In this document: in pieces, positions 12,374-23,319 of the stretch
How the letters are laid out: every line of letters begins with the position of its first letter
Numbering within the stretch: the stretch's first letter is position 1
DNA from: Warburgia ugandensis
Lineage: Eukaryota; Streptophyta; Magnoliopsida; Canellales; Canellaceae
Assembly: GCA_035236585.1 (NCBI GenBank)
Contig: CP141132.1
Span: 18,885,945 to 18,949,944, forward strand
Length of the DNA: 64,000 nt
Reading direction: 5' to 3'
Notes under the pieces: generated by a model
Seen by the model: the letters and a program-made list of their open reading frames with translations, nothing else
Database searches by the model: none
What the model was told of the DNA's origin: nothing
Translations under genes and position numbers: made by a program

Positions 12374-13900
12374 GGGTTCTTATATACATTATAATATTAT
12401 TTAAGTAAATAACTTACTATTATTTTTATTTATTTATTTAAGATGGTGCAACTTTAATATTACTCATAAGCACACAAATCAATGTAGTAATTGACGCAAG
12501 AGAGGTTGATCCCATGAAGAATCTCACAGTTTTGTATGTTGGTTGAATCTTGCTTAAACCACCTATCATAACGAAAGAGAGATTGAATTTGAACTAAACT
12601 AAGAATTGAAATAACATGGAAACTAAAACATGCATGAAATAGAAAATTAATAAAAAATATAAGATTATGAAAAGTAAAAGATGTCTTACCATTCTTAATT
12701 GGGAGATAGTAATACTATAGAATATTAGAGTCCTTATGTATCTCAACACATAGTACCTGCACTACTAATTAGACTATTGTTTAGGGCATTGTGCAACAAG
12801 GACAATAAAAAGAATCCATAAATACCATTTGTAATACTATAAGTTTAATTAGTAGTAATATAGAGTAATTAACTATTTTCTATATATTGACATTCTTCTA
12901 AGTGAGTTTTGGTGGTTGTACAGTCTGGGTCATATTAACCCATTTGTACCATACTCTACAAATTTAAATCTCAAATGCATTATAGATGAGTAAGAAATTA
13001 TTTATCTACACTTAATACCTGAAAAGAATAAAAGCTTACTTATTTATAATTTCTACAAGGGCAGGATGGATGTGCAATCCATAAGAATAACAAAAGAAAG
13101 CCTGCCCACAGTGCACATCCAAAATGAGCAACATCCAATGAGCCCTATATAGATGGTCATATGAATTGTAATTAAATTTGACAATCCCTAAGTATAAAAT
13201 AAATTGGTAAGAAAATAAGAAAATTAAAAATTACTAACTATTGTAGGGAATCATCAAGCCTTGTCCCTTGGAGCACAAAAAGAAGCCTGGTAAAATATCA
13301 TTAACATGCCTCTCTATTGGCCATTGCTCTGCCACTCCACAAATCATGCCAGGATTAAGGAATTGGCAAAGAGTAGCCTCACCTACAAAAAGGCTAGTTG
13401 CATCATTCAAGAAGCTGCATAAAATAAATAATTATTACCTATACCATGAAAATATAACATGTAATGTCAAATATTTTATAAGCAAATATGTGCATATACT
13501 CTATTAGGAGACAATGTGAGGGTACATGAGTTAATCCAACATGCAAACTCATAATAGGTCATCTACCATAAGTGGCACTTCAACAATGTTCTTAGTAAGC
13601 ACTCCCTCCTTCCCTCCTTGATTTATATGGGGTTGATTACCCTATCTTCATTGATGAGGCCATGGATTAACCTTAAGGATCGAGGCATGTTAGGTGGGAC
13701 TTTCACACAATCATTAGAGGGCTATTGTGAAACATGTAAAAAAAATTAGCTAAATAATATTAATCAATGATGAGGACCTAATTTATGATGATAAGAAAAT
13801 AAACATATATACAAGTACTTGTTCCATTAGTGCAACATTAATTGGTGTTGCAATAGCAGGCAACCTCAATGGCACATATTGTTATTGATTAACCATATAA
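12374..13900. other. CACTA-region noncoding DNA, nothing identified
   Basis: AT-rich with no recognisable coding domain. A stretch at 12460-12530 (cacacaaatc then ttgatcccatgaagaa) loosely resembles segments at 48.47 kb and 58.62 kb that are typical of Tat/Athila-like LTRs. This may be an old LTR scrap. Confidence 0.35.
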
Positions 13901-13927
13901 AGTTAATAAACAATTAAAAAGAGGTCT

Positions 13928-15374
13928 TTAGCTAAAAATTATTGATAAGGAAGGTAGTATGATAAGATACATACCATGGACTGTATGAGAATGACTAGTG
14001 CCTGCGGCCATTACTATGTGATATGCAACTGCTTGCCCAACATTTATAATATTTTCCATTTCTAAAGGGAATGGTATGCTAGCATTAGCACTAGCATCCA
14101 AAGCCATGGTAATGGACACTCGCTTAGTATCTGGTGGCATACTAATTATGTGCAAAATGGTTGATTCATGCTCATTACATCAACCAATTGCCATGATGTT
14201 TTGACAGGAATCTAGGGCCAATAAACATTGACCCACCTGCAAATTAGATACATAATAGAGAGGTTGAGTATAAAAAAATTATTACATAAAAACAATGCAA
14301 AGTTTTAGTTTTGTCTATATATATATATATATATATATATACCTTGTTCACTAGAATTCTTGTTATGAGGGGCGTCGGTTGACCTTCTTGAACTTCTTCA
14401 GTTGGAAAATTACAGCTAGCATTTGATGGAGGAATAAGGGCATTGCCAGAATTATTTGTAGGGGATTGAGAAAATATGATCAAACCTCCTTCATGCAACT
14501 ATTTAAATATATCTGTTTTTATTTTCTCGACCAAATCATTGTAGGCTTCCTAATCTTCAGTTGTAGGTACACCTTTAGCAAAGAATTTAGAAGGAATAAT
14601 ACCATGCCCCTAACTCTACTAGGGTGGTCCTTCTTATTCCTCATAGCCTTATACAAGATGTTCGCATTGGCAACAATGCTACTTAGAGTTCCTGTACTTG
14701 TGCTTTCTTTGGTAAGAATGTCCTCCAAAATTTAATTAGAAAGATATGATCATGTCATCTAATTAATTGTATAAAATTGATAGACAGAGCCACTTACAAT
14801 GCGAAAAGCAATTTTTCTAGTCCCTGCTTCCAAAGGATGGAATGATCAATGGGTTCCTAGTCCCAGCTTTCTTTTGCTGTCAAGAAAGATACTATAGTTA
14901 GAGAACAAAATGTATATAACTATAGTGGCTTTAATTTGAAAGGTATAAATTGCCATATATGCTTACTTCGCATTCTTCTAAACGAGCGCTGCCCAACCTA
15001 GACAGGTGGTGCTGCATATTAGTTTCATGCACCTTTTTTCCTCTTGCACTCTTTACCCGCACATTTGTACATACATAATTAAGTACAATAATTGGATGTT
15101 ACATGTAATTAATTAAATGAAACATCATTTCCGAACATACCTCAAATTCAATGTATGTGCGATTCTGTACAAATACATTCCACACATCTTGGTCAATGAC
15201 ATTGGAGTAAATGGCAAACACTATTGTGCACCTTAATGGTTCGTTGACATATAGAGCTATGTAATTAAAAACAAGGTAGTTCTTCCATTTTCTCCATTGC
15301 TCACTAGCTCCTTGCAAAGCACACATCTTCTTCTGATCAAGCACATCAAAGGTAGTTTGCAAAGTACATAGCAA
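13928..15374 (-). pseudogene. CACTA TNP1-like gene (Ptta/En/Spm plant transposase family), broken
   Basis: Pieces recognisable on the minus strand, in order: 15374-15160 with EQWRKWKNYLVFNYIALYVN then DQDVWNVFVQNRTYIEFE, matching the W-x-x-W-K and trailing W block of the plant Ptta/En/Spm transposase family; 15060-14960 with VHETNMQHHLSRLGSARLEE; 14728-14519 with KAMRNKKDHPSRVRGMV, like the family's KKHxxRVRG region; and 14240-13928 with SCQNIMAIG then DASANASIPFPLE and VGQAVAYHIVMA, the C-terminal region. The pieces sit in different frames. Some breaks may be introns, but in-frame stops (for example after NIMAIG) show decay. In CACTA elements this protein is thought to bind the subterminal repeats; that role is family knowledge, not visible here. 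Confidence 0.72.
14316..14340 (+). repeat. (TA)n microsatellite
   Basis: Alternating TA run of about 25 bases inside the TNP1-like gene region, probably in an intron. Confidence 0.9.
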
Positions 15375-16599
15375 ATTACTATATTTGAAAATAAGGTATG
15401 TTTTAAATTATATAATACATGTTATTAATGTTTACCTGCCTTCACCATTCCCATATCGAATCTTTTTTCAAGAATGACACAAGTCTCTAGTCCTCAAATG
15501 TGATAGGACCAATGCTTCTTATTGTGGAGTAGAGAAAACTACTATAAGAGGCTAGATTCTCACCTTCTCTTGCCCCATACTATTATATTGGACAGTTTCT
15601 TTAATTCCCTTTAACTTTGTCTTGATAACCTTTTCCATTATTGTTCACCCTCTGCCCTTTCTCTTTTGGGTAGTGCTAATGTTAACTTCTTGTTTGTGCT
15701 CTTTATTTTGTCCACATTCTTCATTTTGATATTGTTCTTGTTCCTTCGTTACTACCCATAACAAGAATACAATGATATTAGAATAATGACACTAAAAAAG
15801 GCTATGTAATCCATTTAAAGAAAACAAACTGACATGATATAGCAAACAAACCAAAAGCAAATCAAATAAAACATTCATGAAAATAAAAAATTTCTAAGCA
15901 TTAGTATTTCTAAAGTTTAAACTTTCCTAAAATTAAACCTAAAAACTTAGTAAACTGTTCTGATGATGCAACAACTTTAAGCATTGTTAATTGCATGATT
16001 CTAGCCATCACATAGCACATGTATATACACATTCATTTGCACTCATATAAACATAACTGAAATAATTTAGCTTTATATAAGCAACTACTATCATTTGACA
16101 ATCAATAGATACATCTTAAAAAATTCATTAGTAAACTTGCATGTATATCTTGTTTTGTCTTGTTCATGCCCATTTTTAGAAATGCATTATAAGTCATTCT
16201 TATTAAAGTGATCAAGTGTGTACTAGGACCACCTATTTATTAGTTTTGGGAGATAGGTTGATGCTTCTAATATACTCTAAGCTAAGTGTAACATGCCTTC
16301 TATTTGAGTTGAAATCATGCAAATCAGATCTCATGGCATGATATAGCCATGTAAAAACAACCCTCACAAGGGTTAAGTTATTAAGGATTCCACATTCCTC
16401 ATTATTTCATAAATCATGAAGTCTTTGTAATTTCAAATATGTTTTTCATGTACAAGTTCTCAATTTGATGGTAAAACAACATGGCATTCCAAACTGATAA
16501 GTTGCATGAATTACAAGTATACTAACTGCATAAGTCAAAAATCTCAAAATCCTAATTTTAAGCATTTCCAAACATGATAAAGTAGTCATCAATGGTTTT

Positions 16600-18650
16600 C
16601 ATGTTTTACAAAAGCATATCAATGTTAAAACTACCTACCTCCTTTGACGTGGTCCTCGATTTAGTTATATCTATTCTACAACTCACTTATCAATCAACCT
16701 TCTTTGTTGATGTTCTAGAGTTCTTATTGACATAGAATCATATATTAATAAGTACATAAGAAATCTGTCTTAATTAAAGCCTAATGGTTTAGATCATCAT
16801 AAACCATCTAATCTTCCACTGATCATAGATTACATAGAGGAACATATGATCAATTCAGTCCCAGATTCACCATCCATTCATATCTAAAATTTTAATCCAA
16901 TAGGTTACGGTGATTAGACTTAGTGTTATAAGGTCTGATCTTATATTCTTAGCATTTAACTACAAACTTAAGATCATGCTCATATAGTCAAGGGCCTTGA
17001 TTTAGTGATTTCTTTCATGATCCATGTTTTTCAAGTAATTGAATTGGTTATTAAGGGTTAAGGCTCATTAATTAGAACCTTGGAAAAGTTATTAGAATTC
17101 TGATCACTAATTGAACCATGTGTATATCAACAGAACAATGGTCCTTATTAAATTCATTAGTTTCCTGATAATCATTGCCTTAATCTTAAATTTTTTAGAG
17201 TATCTTTACTTCATAAAAATTAGTGTATGCAATGGTGGCATCTAATCACCGGTTAAGAATTGCCATGTCCCTATTCATTTACTATCTGATTAGACAGCTA
17301 AATCAATCAATCAAACTCCATCTAGAATTTTTTCAATTTATGTCATATACTAGTTAATTCAGTGTTTTAGAATTCATATGGAGTGTCTGATCATTGATTA
17401 GACATTACTAAATATTGTTTCTATAGTAACTGATTGGATGACTAAGATTGTCCAATCAATTTCTTAGCCTAGATTGATAATCTCAGTCAGATCTAAGCCA
17501 TATTAGGTATATATTTACCTATTTCTTATCATTGATTAGGAATTCAATGTTTGGATTATCATAAAAACCTAAATCCAACATAGATTGTATAGATCTAGTT
17601 CAAAATTTTCAAATCACAAGTTGCGTTTAATAGATTGTACCTTATTTGTAGTTTTTCAGCCACTAACATTGCTAGAGGTGGTGATTTTCAATGATAGATG
17701 GTCCATAGTTGTTAGGCATTGTAAATCTGCCCCAAAATCCTAGTGAGGATGCCCTAAGTGTGAAATCTAGAAGGGGTTCCTGCTCTTATGGACTTGCCGT
17801 TGAAGATGACTGGCTCGAGTCAATGATCCAAGCCATCGTCATTTTTAGTGAGCTCCAACTCCAGTGAACACCCTAGACCTCTTTTTTTTCCTTCCTCACT
17901 AACGTGACAAGCTTCTCTGATGAGCGATTTCTCACTCCCTTCTCTCTCTTCCTCTCTCTCTTCTCCTTCCCTGTCCTTTGCTTCTTCCCTCATTTCACTC
18001 TGTCTCTTTATTAGGTTGAGAAAATACCAAATGATCTGTTCGTAAATCTATAGTAAGGGGAGGGGTACGGATATCAAATCAACCCCCTACATTTCCTTAA
18101 GTAATTTTTAAATAAATATAAATATATATACTATATAATTTCTTAGATGATTCTCTTATAGGGAGAGGTGCTAATATCAAAATGGCCCCCTTCCCTTTAA
18201 GTAAATGTCCCTCTTTTTACTCTATTTATTTACTTATCTAGTTATTTAATAGTTTCTTTTTGAAAATATTAAAATTACAATTATAATATTTTTGCTATTT
18301 TGTACATTATATATAGTTAATTGTAGTAAAAACAAGATGAATGCTACTCAAATCTCGAATTTCTGCAAGTGGTTCCCATTAAGTGAAATTACCAAATTGC
18401 TTTTTCAAGAAAAATAAAAACTTATTTGTCACAACTTTGTTTTTAGCAAACTTAGTGTGGTTGGAATCATTTTTTTGAGTAAATTCCAATATTGAGGTTT
18501 TAATGTTTGATTTGATGTCTATAAAATTTTCACTCTCCGGAACTCCAAAAATTAAAATTTTAATATTATTCTCTTTTCACTCTTATTTTACATAATTCAA
18601 AATTTTTGTAAATTACTATTTAAAAATCAAAGATATTGAATTATCATTAG
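16600..18650 (-). repeat. Degenerate gypsy LTR-like sequence inside the CACTA region
   Basis: Landmarks appear in the same order as in the minus-oriented LTRs of this window. CTACCTACCTC near 16634 matches the CTACCTACCTCGAC near 5412 and 45257. A stretch at 17790-17870 resembles 5720-5790 of the first LTR, and a pyrimidine-rich part (17880-18000) is followed by TATCAAATCAACCCCC near 18075. Similarity is weak and I could not fix either end. Confidence 0.35.
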
Positions 18651-18924
18651 TGTAATATTGGTTGATTGTTCTTGGTGGTCAAATCCATACTTTTCTTATC
18701 ATCCAATATTATTGTTTTAACTATGACAATGGGGACCATGAAGATAGACTGATGTATTTCATTACACTATCAATCATTTTTATTACATTGTATATTAGTT
18801 TTAGGTCTAGGAATTTACTAGTAGCATTTGATCACCGATCACGCATCATTAGTACTATTTTCACAACTTTTGCATCACCACAATCATGCAAAAAAATTTT
18901 AAACATGCATATAAAATAATTATC

Positions 18925-19475
18925 AACACTCAAAAATCTATCAATTACGAAACTATGAATGTAGTTCTAATTAAAAGTGGGATTAAGTTGAGTATAGCTA
19001 AAACTCAGAGTAAAAATTTTAAAGTCATTTAATGTAAACGACTTTAAGAACTTTGACTTTAAAAGTTGTTTAGTGTAGGCGACTTTAAAAGTATGTGACA
19101 TTTAAAGTCATTTGTCGCAAACAACTTTCAAAGTTGATACTTTCATAGTTTTTAAAGTCATTTACACCAAACAAATTTATAAATTAATATATTTTTTATT
19201 TCTAGTATATATATATATATATTATATTAGTACTTTACGATATCTTAAACAAATAAACAATGAAACTGAATTTTTTATGATTGTCAACTTTGATTCATGC
19301 ATTCTTTGTACACATGCACTTATATAAACATGTGAACAAGAATATTCAAGAAATTTTACTTTCCAAATAAGTCTTCAATTACGTATGTATGTAATATATA
19401 TATATAGTCACATATATAGTATTTCATGTCACTTCAATCCCTATAGCTAATGATAAAAGAGCTAATTATAAAATT
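18925..19475 (+). repeat. Long diverged direct repeat, left copy
   Basis: Collinear with 25863-26387. Shared landmarks in order: CAACACTCAAAAATC, two to four subterminal palindrome units, ATTAGTACTTTAC then ATATCTTA, AAACAATGAAAC, TTGATTCATGCATTC, GTGAACAAG and AAAGAGCTAAT. The two copies bracket the TNP2 gene closely. The reading frame at 19112-19327 lies inside and has a matching counterpart in the other copy, but neither looks like a protein. Confidence 0.78.
19010..19185 (+). repeat. CACTA subterminal repeat cluster (4 units)
   Basis: Four short imperfect palindromes of the type TTTAAAGTCATTTAnnnTAAACGACTTTAAA, the same unit that forms the right subterminal array at 26875-27390. They suggest a CACTA end nearby. 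Confidence 0.75.
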
Positions 19476-20679
19476 GGAATTACATTGCAACACATTAATA
19501 CAATCCATATATCCCCATATATTAATTATTTTCAACCTGAGCATCCTTCTTACCATTATCATGCACATAATCCTCATTCTTACCAAATACTACTTCAATA
19601 GATGGGATTGTTTTGGCAATACAAGGTTAATCTATTTCACTATCTCTAGGTCGTCTTCTTTATAAAAATCCTTCAGATAGGAAGATAAAATAGCTGGCCA
19701 TCTCTTATCACATTTGTATTGCACATAAAATACTTGTTTTGGTTGAGATTTCAAAATAAATTGATCATTTTTATAGTCGATCTTGTTGAGGTCAACCAAT
19801 GTCAATCCATGGGCATCTGTTTGGATGCTATCTTTCTTGTGTTCTACAAAATCACACTTAAACACAACCACAGTTCTATAAGTATAATCCAAGGCCCATA
19901 TCTCTCGTATAACTTTGTAATAAAAATCATCCACAACTATTGGCATGTTATCCTTTGAAGTGGAAAAGAATATAACATTGGAAAGTAAGCTAATCCCATT
20001 ATTCTAATGCACTCTTGGGTTATCACAGTCTTTTGTGTAAAAGTGATTAGTATTGATGGCATATCTGCATATTTTATTACTTCTAGTCATGGTCTCATTA
20101 CCATCCAATCCAAGGATTTAGATATAACATTGCCTGCTACTTCTCGCTAATCTTGAATCATGTATACATATATAAAGAAGGATATATGATTGTTGCAAGT
20201 AAGATTATTGTATATACATAATGTAATTTATTAATTACGTGTGAATTGTTTCATTTTACCTTTTAACAAAGCCGAGTATTAAAAGTGCAACAATGCTCAA
20301 ATTGTAGCCATTTGTGTTTCTTTGCATAACTTAAATTCTTTGCCTTGAGGACAGCCATGAGCTCACTACACACACATAAATTAATGGATTGATAAAAAAA
20401 ATATAACCATCAATAATTAATTTTTACCTAAGTGTATGATCAACTCACTCAATGTATGGTTGGAGTTCATCATCATTTTGCAATACATAAAGATGTGTCT
20501 GGTCCTATTCTCTATAGTCAATGGTCAATACACTACCACTCAATAGAGGTTCACCAACCTTGGGATCATGAAATGCAACCAATTGTTTCTTTCTTAATAT
20601 TCCAATTGCATCCACTTTTGTGCAAAACTCCACTACTTCCTCTATTATATAACATTTGACTATACACCCTCTGGCCAGT

Positions 20680-20684
20680 CATGA
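20680..20684 (+). other. Target-site duplication CATGA, left copy
   Basis: CATGA immediately before the LTR start at 20685; the identical five bases follow the LTR end at 23315-23319. A 5-bp duplication is usual for Ty3/gypsy integration. Confidence 0.93.
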
Positions 20685-23314
20685 TGTAATGACCCCAATT
20701 TTTGTAATATTAAAATCCCATGAAAAGTTCAATTTTGAAGATAAGGGCATTTTGGTCATTTCACTATTTACCTTGACTGAACCCAGGAATTTGGTCCTAA
20801 AAATGGTTCCATTAGATGCATCTCAGAAAAAGGAATCCAACGAGACCAAAATCACCCAAAACGGAGTTAAAATGAGCAAGTTATGGCCCTTTGAAGTTCA
20901 GGGGCAAAATTGTAATTTTCACAAAAACGGATTTAACTGCAAAACACAGGGGCTCATTTTGATACGGGCACCCTTCATCTTCCACCTCCTAGAGAGTTCT
21001 AGAACAGCGGTGATTGGAGGGAAAATCACCGCCATTCTGGAGGTTTCTCCACCGCCATTCAAAGGCGGTGAGAGCCCCCTCTAGAACCCTCTCTTAACTT
21101 TATAAATAGAGCTCTTGGGCGCCTCTAATGGCAGCCCAAAACGTTGAAGAAAAACCAGTCATGGAGCAGTGACCTAGAGGGGAAAACAAGGAGAAAAACC
21201 CAGCAACGAGCCAGGTACGTTTGAGATCGCTTAAAACCCATCTCCACCATAGTTCGAGGAATGATTTCCCTAGGCTTTTGCATGAAAAACCATGCAAAAC
21301 GGAGCTCGGGAGAGCCACCAAGGACCTAGGGACGTCCCCTGGGCCGCATTGGTTCGACAGGGTTGAACCAGGGTGTCCCGAGGACACCCCAGTCCCCCAC
21401 TCGACGAAGACGTTCCAGTCGGAACATAACGCGCGCGCCCGCAAAAGAGAGAAAAGGCGGAAAAACTCGGTGCGTCTGCAGACACGCCCGCTGAGGCGCA
21501 CACCGCAGACGTGCAGTGCGCTAGCAGTGCGTCATTTTTCCGTTCCTTAAGGAAGCCGGGGCGCACGTCGCAGACGCGCAGCGCCCTAGCATTCTGTCTT
21601 TTTATTTTTAAGACTCCTATGTACATACGACACTAAAACGCTTATAACTTGAGATCTAGAGCTCCGATTGAGGCGCTGCAAAAGGCGTTGTGTCCGTGAC
21701 GATGACACGGATACATCCAAACTATAAAATCCCTAATCAAGGCCCAATAAAATGTGGGAATGACCCTTAGAATAGGATAGTGGCGCGTGGCCACTAGAAC
21801 TTTGGAAAACTGAGGATACCAAGGCCCAATTAGGACCGTAGGACACCCATAGGCATAGGGATGGACCCCTAATGCCTAAGTAAAAAGACCAATTACTCTA
21901 AAACCTATAAAAGATAGGCCAAACTAACCTTGATTCCCCAAACCATGATCAGGAGCGTCCGAGGACAAAAAGGCTAGCGAGACCTAGCCAGGTAGGTGCT
22001 CTATCACTACTAGATTCTTTTAAAAGAACTATTATTGCTTTGAGAACATATGTTTTAAGCATATGACCTGTTTAGCATGACTTAATTCAGCATGCATGTG
22101 ATAAATTCTTTGTACATAGACATGTTTTGTAAATGATTGCATATACATTATGCACATATATGTTTTGCAAGCTATTGCATACATTGCACTATTTGTGAAC
22201 ATGAAGTTCTTGCAAAAATTGCATGTCCTTGAGGGTTGCCAAAAGACACTGGAGTACCGAGGGCTAGGCAGTTGTGAGGGACCCAAAGAGGACAGGTTTT
22301 GAAAAGAGGTTTTGACTTATTTGATCTTATGTGATTTGGGCTAGAAAGCCCGTGGGTGCTATGCCGAGGGGTCTGGGTTGGCCACCCGGCCTCTACCACT
22401 ATTACGTGGATGGGTACCATGCCCAAAAAGAGGTAAGTCCCTACGTCGACTTCATGTGGTACAGGGGGCTACCACTGGTGTCATGGCACTGGATCGACGT
22501 GTCATAGGCCCCATGGAGGCTATGACCGAGTGTCCTCAAGTACCCGGGGACCACACGGCGAGGAGGTCGTGGGCATAGTGGACCCTATGGTTTGATGATT
22601 TATGTGCATTGCATATGGCATGATATGAGGTTGGTCGACCATACCATACTAGAGATCCATGAGTTGGATTCCATGAAGCATTTTATGCATATCATGATGT
22701 TATGATATATATGTATATGATACTTTCGATTTTGGATTATATGATCCTTTAAGTCGTTAGTATTTCAGTTTGACAATGGATTTTGATGTCGATATTGAAC
22801 TTGAGTATTCAGACATGCACATGTTTTGGAAAGAGCATATGATTTTTAAAACATCTCATGCATTATAAAACTAGTAGTGATAGACTCCTACTGAGTATAG
22901 TATATACTCACCCTATCCTGAACATTTTTCAGGATAGTTCCACTCATAAATAGAAGATGTCTCGGAGATATTAATGCTACGAGTAAGTGAATCAAAAAGA
23001 AGAAAGTTATACATGTAAGTAAACTCTCAACCCTTTGGACATGAAGTTGTATTTAATTACAGTTGGGCTGTGTGCTGTGACTGGAAAAACCTGGGGGAAA
23101 ATAGTTATGATTTTTGAAGTTTTTCAAAAAACTACTTTGGTTGTTGTGAAGGCAAATGACACTCGGGGTTTTCAAAATGAGTTTAAAACAAAAAGGTTTT
23201 CCGCTGCATTGCATGGTTTTTTTTTTATAACATGGTTTTCAAATAGGGATGCATCCCGCCTTAGGAAATTAGGTATTGCATTTAAAAATGCATGAGAAAA
23301 CCCGGGTCATCACA
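20685..23314 (+). repeat. Solo LTR, 2630 bp, gypsy family, inserted in TNP2
   Basis: Starts TGTAATGACCCCAAT and ends ACCCGGGTCATCACA, flanked by perfect CATGA duplications. There is no internal retrotransposon DNA, so the element was reduced to one LTR by recombination between its LTRs. A TATA box (TATAAATAG) lies near 21101, giving plus orientation, and the GC-rich stretch after it (21290-21600) still has many CpGs. The central block at 22330-22570 matches the reverse complement of 44800-45000 in the LTR at 43892. Several long reading frames inside (20656-21084, 21100-21501, 21270-21626, 22378-22578) are LTR sequence, not genes. Confidence 0.93.
21496..21615 (+). repeat. GC-rich tandem duplication inside the solo LTR
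   Basis: Two units about 65 bp apart both read GCGCAC, two variable bases, then CGCAGACG, then GCAG and CTAGCA (starts 21496 and 21561). CpG density here is far above the rest of the window. Confidence 0.75.
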
Positions 23315-23319
23315 CATGA
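23315..23319 (+). other. Target-site duplication CATGA, right copy
   Basis: Identical to 20680-20684. Beyond it the TNP2 DUF4218 coding piece resumes at once on the minus strand. Confidence 0.93.

Noticed and set aside
18662..18919. 85-codon plus-strand frame
   Set aside because: AT-rich, no domain, adjacent to transposon repeats; likely chance.
20656..22578. Several 66-142 codon frames on both strands
   Set aside because: All are inside the solo LTR 20685-23314. The CpG-rich stretch lacks stop codons by composition, so overlapping frames are open on both strands.
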